Source of the DNA: Sorghum bicolor
Lineage: Eukaryota; Streptophyta; Magnoliopsida; Poales; Poaceae
Assembly: GCF_000003195.3 (NCBI RefSeq)
Contig: NC_012878.2
Span: 38,440,751-38,504,750 of the forward strand
Reading direction: 5' to 3'
Length of the DNA stretch: 64,000 bases
Positions within the stretch are counted from its first letter, which is position 1. Each line of letters starts with the position of its first letter. This document shows, in pieces, positions 48,739 to 58,531 of this stretch. Both the position numbers and the translations under genes were made by a program. The notes under the pieces are model-generated. The model searched no databases, had not been told where the DNA came from, and worked only from the letters and a program-made list of their open reading frames with translations.

Positions 48739-51700
48739 TGGATAGGTTCGCCGATGATGGAAAATTAGGCCAAGGATTCACATCGGCCGATGATTTAATA
48801 GAGGTAGATATAGGTAGTGGAGATAAACCTAGACCTACTTTCATTAGTGTTAAGTTAAATTCTGAGTGTAAACAACAGTTAACCGATTTGTTAAAGGAAT
48901 ATAAAGATTGCTTTCTTGTGATTATACTGTGATGCCTCGTCAATTGTTGAACATTGGTTACCTATCAAGTCTGGATTTCGGCCACATCAGCAGCCAGCTC
49001 GCCGATGTAATCCTAATATTCTTCCTGATATCAAGGCCGAAATAACCAAACTTATCGAAGCTAAATTTATTCGGCAGTGTCGGTATGCCGAGTGGATTTC
49101 CAATGTTGTTCCGGTTTACAAGAAAAATAGGAAGCTTCGGGTTTGCATTGATTTCAGGAATCTTAACAAAGCTACACCGATGGATGGCTACCCAATGCCA
49201 GTTGCTGATCTGTTAGTTGATGTCGCGGCTGGGCATCGGATTATCAGCTTCATGGATGGCAATGCAGGATACAATCAAATATTCATGGCTGAGGAAGACA
49301 TCACGAAGATTGCATTTAGATGTCCTGGTCATCTTGGGTTGTTTGAATGGATAGTCATGACCTTTGGCTTGAAAAATACTGGTGCTACTTATCAAAGGGC
49401 CATGAATTTTATTTTTCATGAGTTCATCGGTAAGCTGGTGGAGATTTATATTGATGATGTGGTGGTTAAGTCTGGAGATTTCACAAAACATCTTGCCGAT
49501 TTGCGAAAAGTGTTAGAATGCACAAAGAAGCATGGTTTAAAGATGAATCCCAATAAGTGTGCATTTGGTGTATCGGCAAGACAGTTCCTTGGTTTCATGG
49601 TGCATCAGAGGGGATTGTTTAGCCGGAGATCCATTGATGCTATCAACAAAATAGTTGCCCCTACCAACAAAACTGAGCTCCAATCCTTGATCGGCAAAGT
49701 AAACTTTATCAGGAGGTTTATATCAAATTTATTTGGTAAAATTCGTGCTTTCAGTCCTTTATTCAAGTTGAAAGCCGATCAAGAGTTTGTCTGAGGGAAA
49801 GAGCAACAATTGGCCTTCGATGAAATCAAGAATTATTTGGTAAATCCTCCAGTTCTGATTCCACCTCAGCAAGGGAAGCCTTTCAGGTTGTACTTGTCTA
49901 CCGATGGGATGGTCATTGGTTCGACTTTAATTCAAGAATTTGAAGGGAAGGAACGTGTGATTTATTATTTAAGCAGGAGATTGATTGATGCTGAAACCAG
50001 GTATTCGGCCATTGAAAAGTTATGTTTGTGCCTCTATTTCTCATGTATTAAGTGGAGACACTATTTATTATTGGCCGAATGCACTGTCGTTTGCAAAGAT
50101 GATGTGGTCCGATATATGCTATCTATGCCGATCATGAGTGGTAGAATCGGTAAGTGGATTTTGTCACTGTCGGAGTTCAATTTGCGTTACGAATCGGCTA
50201 AAGCTGTTAAGGGACAGGTTATGGCCGATTTTGTGACTCAACATTGCGGTACAGTGGAAACCTTGGAAATTGTACCTTGGACGCTCTTCTTTGATGGATC
50301 CACGTGTGACCGGGGGCAGGAATCGGTATAGTGTTAATTTCCCCTCGGGGAAGGAAGTATGAATTCTCCTTGCCGATTGTTGCCACGTCAACGAATAATC
50401 AAGCTGAGTATCAAGCTTTGATAAAGGGGTTGGAATTACTAAGGGAAGTTCGTGCCGATGCTGTTGAAATCTTCGGGGATTCTATGCTGGTTATAAATCA
50501 ATTGGCTGGAAGCTATGAATGCCGAAGCAAAGTCCTGATAACTTATCACGAAAAGAGTATGCAACTGTTAAAGGAATTCAAGGACTTCCGATTAGAACAT
50601 GTTCCCCGATTGCATAATGAAGATGCCAATCGGTTGGCTCAGCATGCCTCGGGATATCAGCCCATGATTAATGCAATATCGGCATTCGGTGCTGATGATT
50701 GGAGAAAAGAAATCATTGATTATTTGAAGGATCCATCCAAGAAAGTTGAGAGACGTGTTCGGTTTCAAGCCACCAAGTATGTACTCCTCGAAGGTGAATT
50801 ATATTACCGAACCATTGATGATGGGATTCTTCTTAGATGTTTGGGTGATGATGAGGCTAGAAGTTTGATGGGAGAAATCCATGAGGGAGTGTGCGGTGCG
50901 CACCAGTCGGCTTTTAAGATGAAGTGGATAATTAGAAGAAATGGGTATTATTGGCCGACTACACTTGAGGATTGCTTTAAGTATTTCAAGGGGTGTCAAG
51001 GGTGTCAGAAATTTGGCAATGTTCAAAGAGCGCCTGCATCGGCCATGAATCCTGTCATCAAGCCTTGGTCGTTCCGAGGATGGGCTATTGATTTGATCGG
51101 CCAGATTTATCCGCCATCCAGCAAAGGACATAAGTTTATTTTGGTTGCCACCGATTATTTCACCAAATGGGTTGACGCTGTTCCTTTGAAGAAAGTAATG
51201 TCGGCCAATATGATTGATTTTGTGAAAGAGCATATTATTTATCGATTTGGAATTCCTCAAACAATTACTACCGATCAGGGTACTATGTTCACGTTAGGGG
51301 AGTTTGACGAATTTGCGATCGGTTTGGGAATTAAAGTGTTGAACTCTTCTCCTTATTATGCTCAAGCTAATGGGCAGGCCGAGGTGACTAACAAAGGGAT
51401 TATCAAGCTTATTAAGCGGAAGATTGAGGAAAACCCTAGGAGGTGGCACACATTGTTAAATGAGGCTTGATGGTCATACCGGATGGCTTGTCATGGATCG
51501 ACTAAGGTTTCACCTTATCAGTTGGTGTATGGGCATGACGCAGTGTTACCTTGGGAAATTAAGACTGGGTCTAGGCGACTATCTTTTCAAGATCAATTGG
51601 CTACCGATAATTATGCTACTTTGATGACAGACGAGTTGGATGATCTAGCAGGACATCGGCTAAGGGCTTTGATGAGTATAGAAAAGAATAAGAAGAGAGT

Positions 51701-51959
51701 TGCCAGATGGTATGATAAGAAGGTAAAAGCTAAGGAGTTTGCCGATGGAGACTTAGTATGGAAGCTAATCTTACCGATCGGGACTAAAAGTTCTAAATTT
51801 GGGAAATGGTCTCCCAATTGGGAGGGTCCCTATCGGATAAGTCGATCGGCTCCTGGTAACGCCTATATTTTAGAAACTCTTGAAGGAGTTGAATTCCCCA
51901 GAGCATTCAATGGCAAATATCTAAAGAAATATTACCCTAGCATATGGGTCAATGCATAA
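48738..51959 (+). pseudogene. pol: E pol (multiply broken)
   Basis: Starts MDRFADDGKLGQGFTSADD. There is a short deletion with frameshift near 48920, an in-frame TGA at 49792 where F has TGG, a frameshift around 50325 and a TGA at 51468. Between them RT (VEIYIDDVVVKSGDF), both RNase H domains (FRLYLSTDG; FFDGST and EIFGDSMLVI) and the integrase (CQGCQKFG, AIDLIGQI, TTDQGTMF, NGQAEVTNKG) are readable. At the site of the F nonsense codon, E keeps CAG. Confidence 0.88.
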
Positions 51960-51969
51960 AAGTCTAAGT

Positions 51970-52055
51970 GCCGATAACATTCCTATCGACTGGATCAACA
52001 TGTATCTCGGGACGGACTTAATGTTTTAAAAGGTGTCGATAACAGTCCTATCGGC
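51970..52055. repeat. Paired inverted repeats between E pol and accessory gene
   Basis: GCCGATA-N7-TATCGAC at 51970-51990 and GTCGATA-N7-TATCGGC at 52035-52055. Each has one arm mismatch; starts are 65 bases apart. Confidence 0.8.
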
Positions 52056-52117
52056 TGGATCAAAATATTAGGAGTGTTCAAAAGAAAGGGGCAAATATGT
52101 TGCCGATGAGGGATTCA

Positions 52118-54140
52118 CATGTTCAACAGCTCCTAGATCGCTGATATTGCGCGCAGACAGATCTGGTTGGCTTCTTCTATTTCCTTCGCATCATCATCGG
52201 CAGTGCCCTCCACTAGCTTCACCTTCTTCTTCATCTGCAACGCCTTGCAGCCACAGACATTTCGCTCTTGTTCAAGAAGTTTGATCGCCTTAGGTAGCTG
52301 GCTTTCCTCTTGTTGAGCTTGGGACAAAGCTTCTTCTACTTGCTTGAGTTCTGCCAGGCTTCTCTTTTTGCCGATAGATCAGAGATCTTGTGCTTCAGTG
52401 CATCTCCTGAGGACTTCAAGACGCCGATGTTCTTGTGCTTCTCATCAGCAAGGAGCTTCACTTTCATCATCTCTTCAGAAAGCTGAGCCTGAGCAGCTCT
52501 ATCGGCAAGACGCTGGGCAACCTTTTGATATTGTAGCTAACGGCTCTCTAGATGTGCAGCCTGAAAGAGGATTTCTTCGGCATCGGCAGAAATTTGGCCT
52601 CTGAGGGTCTTGAATAAGGCCTTGGTCGGGTCGGAGTCATCGACCAGTTGGGCCGTATCTTGATGAAGGAGGGCTGATAATTCAACTAACTTTGCCCTGT
52701 TCTCCGCCGATGTGATTCCAACTGCTCGGGAAGAGCTTGCCCCATCGCCTTCATCTTCAGAGATGTCGATGGCAAAGGAGAACAAGCTGTCACGAGAGTC
52801 CTATTCCTAAAAAAGGAAAAAAACAAAGTGAGTTATTCTATGATCAAGCGTTGGTAAACGATGCAGGTAGAAATTGGGTAACTTACTTGCTTCAGGGTTA
52901 TTTCTCGCCTCTGACTGGATGATGCCGATGGAACCATGGGCTGATTGGCTGGAATCGCCGATGAGACTATGTTAGCTGAAAGGATTGACAGAAGTGATTA
53001 GGTAAAGTGGAGAAATAGGTTCATCGGCAATAAATTGAAACTATATTACCTTGAGGGGGTGCAGTACTCGTCTGGACCGAAGAAATTACCGATGCTATGA
53101 TTGGACTTGCTGGGTCGGCAGTCTGCTCGTGTACATCAGCCAATACTTATTCTGGCTGGGGTGCCTCTGGCTAGGGCTCTTCCACTTGAGGTTCTCCTTG
53201 TGGCTGAGGAGGAGAAGGGATTTGTTGTGTCTAGGCTTCTGGAGAAGAAGGGGATGATTCTACTGGGATTGGAGATACTGGAGGAGGAGAAGGCGTTGCT
53301 ATTCTTTGGTGCTTTGCTTGTGATCTGGTGCTCTTGGAACCTTTCCTCTTCGATTGACTAGACTGGGGGGCATCGGCACTTGTACCTCTGGTCCTTGCCG
53401 ATGCGCCGGTGTGCTGATACAACGATGAAGATTTATGAGTATAAGTGTAATAGATGTAGGAATGGAATCGGTATGGATGAAAGAGTTTAAAAGTTTACCT
53501 TGAAGGCCTGTGTTAAAGTAGAAGCAGCTACCGATGGAGATACCTTTGTCCGCTTGGTGGTAACTATCTTGAGGCGCACACCTCGATGCATTATAGCAGC
53601 CAAGGTGGGAGCGTTGTTGCCGATTGAGGAGATCGGGCCCGATGGAAGAAGTTCAATCGGCTTGCCACTCCTACTGACCGATGGTGGTGCATCATCAACC
53701 TGCATGAGATGAAGAAAGGGGATTACCAATTGAAAAGGACAGTGAAAAAATTGAAACATCGGTTTAAGAATACTTACAGTATTGTCAGGGACCATGTATT
53801 GAGGGTCAATCATGCCACGGTACGTAAGAGCCGATCTACAGAACAGGTGCTCTTTCCATTCTTCCCACCATTGTTTGTATGTCTGAGTACTGAAGAGGGC
53901 CAGGATCCAATCTGATAAATCAGCATCTGTATCGGCGTTTGGTGGCAGTTGAGTTATTCTGGTCCACTCAAGAAGACTAGTGATAGTTTCCCTGGGTTTT
54001 ATCACATCGGCATAACAAAGTGCAATCAGTAGCTGACCGAAAGCCAGTTGACGGGCTAGTGCCGATGGGTTGTAGAATTCATAGGTCTAGTTGGAAGCCT
54101 TTCCACTACCGAAAAAGTTTACTGGTATGGCTCTTGGGGT
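52118..54140 (-). pseudogene. Accessory gene of E, truncated by F insertion
   Basis: Minus strand. The C-terminal coiled coil ends ICLRAISAI with a TAG where F continues to LLNT. Upstream in sense are the junction EISEDEGDGASSSRAVGITS, the Pro/Ser linker (TPSPPPVSPIPVESSPSSPE), the exon VSRSGKPIELLPSGPISSIG, and the end of the mobile-domain exon (PRETITSLLEWTRITQLPPN). A frameshift near 52330-52350 and stops interrupt it. It breaks off at TPRAIPVNFFGSGK, where the F LTR begins, so the first half must lie beyond F. Confidence 0.75.
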
Positions 54141-54836
54141 TGTTGACACCGTTTTGGGGCACGTGTCTAGGATGGCAGGATAAGGTGGCAGTACGATGTT
54201 TACAAAGTGGGTTGCCGATGAGGATGGTTGCCGATGAGGGAGAAGTTGAACGTGACTAAGTCCACAGGCAGTAATATGGTGCCGATGGCTAGATAAGAAA
54301 GTCTGCCGATGACTATGGCAAAGGGTCTGCCGATGATGCAAAGAGGGAGTCCGGAAGCTGCCGGTCGTTATGTGGAGGAGTTTCGGTTTGTCACGAGGGA
54401 TAGTTTTGTTATTTCCTTAATTATTTGCATCGTTTTGTATACGGATTCCGTGTAATTTGGAATTCGAATTCTAATCGTGTCTGGTTGTAGCTCTTTGAGC
54501 AGGGTATAAATATAGACCCTAGGGCCTTGTAATAAAAAATCAATCAATGAATAAAACACACGTTTTTACTCATATTCCAGCATTTACTTTTCGACGACTT
54601 CGTCATACTTTTTCCTTTTGTTACGAGTTCTTAGGAATTCGTCGACTTAAGCTCGGCGTGTTCTCATGTTCCGCGTGAGTACCTCTTAGCCGTGACATCC
54701 GGGCGCATCGCTGTTGTCAGGACTAAAGTATTCGAGTTATCACCTTTGCCGATAGCAAGGTCAAATCGGCTGGCACGCGTTAACATTTGAATCGGGTATT
54801 AGCCCTTTGTGTTTGCAGATCAGTTTTGCATCAACA
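54141..54836 (+). mobile_element. 5' LTR of F
   Basis: TGTTGACACCG...TTTGCATCAACA, 696 bp. TATA box TATAAATATAG near 54504, then AATAAA-like signals near 54531-54558. U3 has four GCCGAT motifs within about 110 bases (54220-54335). The preceding bases are accessory-gene coding sequence, not a polypurine tract, so this is a 5' LTR and not a 3' LTR of E. Confidence 0.93.
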
Positions 54837-54843
54837 CATCTTT

Positions 54844-54861
54844 TGGCACGCCCAGTGGGAC
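54844..54861 (+). promoter_or_regulatory. Primer binding site of F
   Basis: TGGCACGCCCAGTGGGAC, 7 bases after the LTR, same as B1. Primer tRNA not determined. Confidence 0.75.
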
Positions 54862-54883
54862 AGGATTCAAGATCAAGATCAAC

Positions 54884-57800
54884 ATGTCGATCTCTGACCT
54901 CGATCAAGAGAACGTCATCCCCGTGACGGAGGCCAACCTCAAGGATGAGCAGAAGCAAGCTATTGCCCAAGCAATGGAAGAGTTCAAGCAGCAATGCCTG
55001 AGGTCTTTCAGCATAAACAGGAGCGGCGAAGTGGTCCAGAAAGATGCACTGCCGGCACCACGGCAGGTTACCTTTGACGCCAATCCTCGCAAGCTTCAAG
55101 ATATGGTTGACAATGCCATCAATCGAGCGTTGATTAACCAAGCTGGTGTACTGTCTAATACGGTTTTCAATGTCGTGGCAAGAACTTTCAAGGAAGGACA
55201 AATCCCACCAGATTATGTGGGCCCCTCCCATCATCAGCCAACGGCACCAGAGGTCACGGCTCCATCGGCTGCCTTGACGACTGCAAGTGCACAATCTGCC
55301 GTCCCTCCAAGTACATCGGGGACTACTGGTGCACTATCTATGCCGATGACAACCAACCCACAAATTTCAGTTGGGCAGCATAAACTGACAACAGATATGT
55401 TGGCATCGGCAATGTCAGGGTTGACTCTTCCTCCCAACTGGTGGGGTTACGGTATGCCTCCAGAGTTGACACCGGGAACATCACAAATAACTGACATGAG
55501 GGGCAAAACTCCTATGACATCGGCACCTCCCAATGCGCCGGTGAACCAGAGTCCTCGGTATACCACAACTACTACTGCAAGGCCTCACACTGGAAATCCT
55601 CAAGATTCAATGTTCCAGATGCCCAACGCATCGGCAGAGTCAATGCTGATGCAACAGAGGTCTATGGCCCAGTCGGGGTATGTCAATTCAACGACGGTAC
55701 CCAATTACCAATCATCGGCAGCACCTATGCCGATGAACGCTAATAATGGATGGCTTGGACAGCAAGCCTTTCCACAATCGCCCCAGCAGAATTACCAGAC
55801 TACAGGGTTCCAGCAAGGGCAGGTCTATCCCGGGTTCCAAGGTCAGGGGATTCCCAACCAGCCAATGAATTTTGGACAGCAACTCGGAGGACAGCCAATC
55901 GGTGGACAGCAGTTTGGTGGTCCGCAGATTGGAGGACAGGTGATCAATACAATGTTCCGTGCAGATCACGTCCCGAACAGACACGTGGAGGTTCGCCACC
56001 AAGTGCCAGATCCGCAGCCGCCTCATCGGCAAGATGCCGATGCATATTGGGCCGATAAGATTGCTGAAGTAATGAGGGAACAATTTGGGATAAAACCCAA
56101 AGTCAACACTTATTCTTATCGGACACCGTATCCTCCCGCGTATGATTTGATCCCGCTTCCACATCGGTACAAGGTACCGGATTTTACAAAGTTTTCCGGG
56201 CAGGACGACACGTCAACCATGGAGCATGTCAACAGGTTCATCATTCAATGTGGAGAGGCTGGTAACAGGGACGAATTGAGGGTTCGTCTATTTTCATCAT
56301 CATTGTCTGGATCGGCCTTTACTTGGTTCATATCATTACCTCCCAACTCAGTAATTACTTGGGCCGATCTAGAGAAGCAATTCCACAAATACTTCTTCTC
56401 GGGGGTTCATGAGAAGAAGATCACCGACTTGGTCAAGTTGAGGCAACGTAATGATGAGTCGGTTGAGGGTTTTGTGCAGAGAATACGAGAGGTCAAGAAT
56501 AAATGCTATAGCTTGGTTCTGGATGATCGGCAGCTAGCCGATTTGGCTTTCCAGGGTTTGTTGCCACATATCAGGGATAAGTATGCCTCTCAGGAGTTCG
56601 AAAGTTTAAGCCATTTGGTGCAGAGGATTTCTAATCAAGACATCAAGCCTTTTGAGCCTAAAAGAGCATGGAATAGGAAAGTGTCATTTGTCGATGAAGC
56701 AACAAGCTCAGATTCTGATGAAGAACCAGTAATCGGCTTGGCAGAGTGGGTAAAAAACAAGAAGCCGATGTCTTGTCCTTTTGGGCAGAAGGAACCAGAG
56801 AAGTTTGCTTTTGACACCGCTAAGGCTGATAGGATATTTGACTTTCTACTTCAGGAAGGTCAGATCAAACTGTCACCTAACCATGTGACCCCATCGGCAG
56901 AAGAGTTGAAGAGGATGAGATATTGCAAGTGGCATAATGCAACTTCCCATGACACCAACGAGTGCAAAGTATTCAGACAGCAGCTGCAATCGGCTATAGA
57001 GTCAGGGAGAATCAAGTTTGACAGTTCCAAAGCCCAGAAGCCGATGAAGATAGACCAACATCCTTTCCCGACAAACATGTTGGATGCTAAGGGGAAGGCT
57101 AAGGTCTTAACATCGGAGACAGCTGAGAAGAGTGCATCGGTAGATCCTCAGCATCAAGTTACTACTGCCGATGCAAGAAGTAAGGGCTTGGTCCAGGAAG
57201 GAACTAGCTCAGGAAGGCCTCCTCGATCTGGTATCGTCATAACTCATAGAAGGCCTCGAGAAAAATGGCAACAACGGGAAGATCGGTATCGGCGCCAGCA
57301 GGAAGATTATCGACGGGAAGAAGAAAGACGCCGACAGGAGTGGAATCGGCACAGGGATCATTGGAATTGCCTATTTTTCATCCATTGTTGGGAGGAAAAT
57401 ATCAAGCTTCCTACTGTCAGAGACTGCCCTGAGTGCAACGGTTATGATCGGTACGATGGGATCGATCGGCATTATCATGATGATGAACGGCGATTTAATG
57501 GGCCGATCAGAGGAAGGGTGTCAGTTCATGACCGGCTGGGGGGCAGATTTAGTGGGCACGACAGACTTAGTGACCGTGTCCAGTATTTTCCCAGGAACCA
57601 AGAAGAGCTCGAGGAAATGGCTGATGCGCGGGTTCCCGATGAATTCATATTTTGCAGGGATGCTAACACGCATCGTATGGAGTCAAGGGAGAACCGACGC
57701 CCGACGGCAAGGCAAAGGCCACTTCCTCCATGGTGCCCTGGAGGATTAACCAAGACACAGAAAAGGAGATTGCAACGTGAAAGGCAAGAAGAGCTAAACA

Positions 57801-58531
57801 AGGGAGAGAACTCTGGAAGTCGGCAGCCGTCAGACACTAAGAGGGAAGGTCCATCGGCAGGCGTCAACATGGTCTTCATGTTGCCGATGGAGTTTCTTGC
57901 ACCAGCCAGTGATGATGAGTTGGAATTTTCTGATCAGATAGCTCAGTTGGCTCTGGATCCGATGACGGCTATCTTTGAGAAACCTGCCGATGACGAGAGG
58001 CAGCATCTTAAAGCTCTGTTCCTCAAAGGAAGGGTTGATGGGCAGCCAATGACCAAGATCCTAGTTGATGGTGGAGCTGCTATTAATATTATGCCGTATG
58101 CAGTATATCGGAAGCTTGGGAAAGGGGATCAAGATTTGACCAAGACCGATATGATGCTCAAAGACTTTGAAGGAAACGTGTCTCCAGTCAAGGGGGCGAT
58201 ATGTGCAGAGTTGACCATCGGCAGCAAAACCTTGCCGACAACTTTTTTCGTGATCAGCGGAAAAGGTGCTTACAACTTATTATTGGGAAGAGATTGGATT
58301 CATGCCAATTGTTGTATCCCATCTACAATGCATCAATGCTTGGTTCAGTGGGTAGGTGACAAGATTGAGATTGTCCCAGGAGATTCTTCTTATGTTATCG
58401 CATCGGCAGAAGCGGATACTTACGAAAGGACCAGGTGCATTTCAGGAGAAGTTTGGGAGAAAGATTTTCTCAAAGTTGCCGATTATGAGATTCCACCGAT
58501 CCAAGCAGTCAGTTCTGACGACGGTTTTTAA
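54884..58531 (+). CDS. gag: F Gag-protease polyprotein
   Basis: About 1215 residues, unbroken. I choose the ATG at 54884 (MSISDLDQENVIPVTEANL) because the LTR and PBS occupy the open frame before it and E starts at the same place. Order: N-terminal helix; a long Pro/Gln/Met/Asn-rich region with GGQ repeats around residues 327-350; gag domain at about 430-575 (ITWADLEKQFHKYFF); a Cys/His cluster near 680 (YCKWHNATSHDTNECK); an Arg/Glu-rich basic stretch near 800; aspartic protease near 1057 (KILVDGGAAINIMP, flap TTFFVISGKGAYNLLLGRDW). It forms the particle and processes the polyproteins. The stop overlaps the pol start as TAATG. Confidence 0.93.
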   Translation: MSISDLDQENVIPVTEANLKDEQKQAIAQAMEEFKQQCLRSFSINRSGEVVQKDALPAPRQVTFDANPRKLQDMVDNAINRALINQAGVLSNTVFNVVARTFKEGQIPPDYVGPSHHQPTAPEVTAPSAALTTASAQSAVPPSTSGTTGALSMPMTTNPQISVGQHKLTTDMLASAMSGLTLPPNWWGYGMPPELTPGTSQITDMRGKTPMTSAPPNAPVNQSPRYTTTTTARPHTGNPQDSMFQMPNASAESMLMQQRSMAQSGYVNSTTVPNYQSSAAPMPMNANNGWLGQQAFPQSPQQNYQTTGFQQGQVYPGFQGQGIPNQPMNFGQQLGGQPIGGQQFGGPQIGGQVINTMFRADHVPNRHVEVRHQVPDPQPPHRQDADAYWADKIAEVMREQFGIKPKVNTYSYRTPYPPAYDLIPLPHRYKVPDFTKFSGQDDTSTMEHVNRFIIQCGEAGNRDELRVRLFSSSLSGSAFTWFISLPPNSVITWADLEKQFHKYFFSGVHEKKITDLVKLRQRNDESVEGFVQRIREVKNKCYSLVLDDRQLADLAFQGLLPHIRDKYASQEFESLSHLVQRISNQDIKPFEPKRAWNRKVSFVDEATSSDSDEEPVIGLAEWVKNKKPMSCPFGQKEPEKFAFDTAKADRIFDFLLQEGQIKLSPNHVTPSAEELKRMRYCKWHNATSHDTNECKVFRQQLQSAIESGRIKFDSSKAQKPMKIDQHPFPTNMLDAKGKAKVLTSETAEKSASVDPQHQVTTADARSKGLVQEGTSSGRPPRSGIVITHRRPREKWQQREDRYRRQQEDYRREEERRRQEWNRHRDHWNCLFFIHCWEENIKLPTVRDCPECNGYDRYDGIDRHYHDDERRFNGPIRGRVSVHDRLGGRFSGHDRLSDRVQYFPRNQEELEEMADARVPDEFIFCRDANTHRMESRENRRPTARQRPLPPWCPGGLTKTQKRRLQRERQEELNKGENSGSRQPSDTKREGPSAGVNMVFMLPMEFLAPASDDELEFSDQIAQLALDPMTAIFEKPADDERQHLKALFLKGRVDGQPMTKILVDGGAAINIMPYAVYRKLGKGDQDLTKTDMMLKDFEGNVSPVKGAICAELTIGSKTLPTTFFVISGKGAYNLLLGRDWIHANCCIPSTMHQCLVQWVGDKIEIVPGDSSYVIASAEADTYERTRCISGEVWEKDFLKVADYEIPPIQAVSSDDGF

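Larger units (their letters stand above)
44312..54140 (+). mobile_element. Element E: Tat-lineage copy, interrupted by F
   Basis: 5' LTR, PBS, gag-pro, TAATG, pol, hairpin pair and the convergent accessory gene up to the middle of its mobile-domain exon, where the F LTR begins. The end of the accessory gene, polypurine tract and 3' LTR must lie beyond F. Many frameshifts and stops make E clearly older than F. Confidence 0.9.

Noticed and set aside
54141..54836. E and F as a tandem element sharing one LTR (recombination product)
   Set aside because: The bases before this LTR are the middle of the E accessory-gene exon with no polypurine tract, so the LTR is the 5' LTR of F inserted in E.
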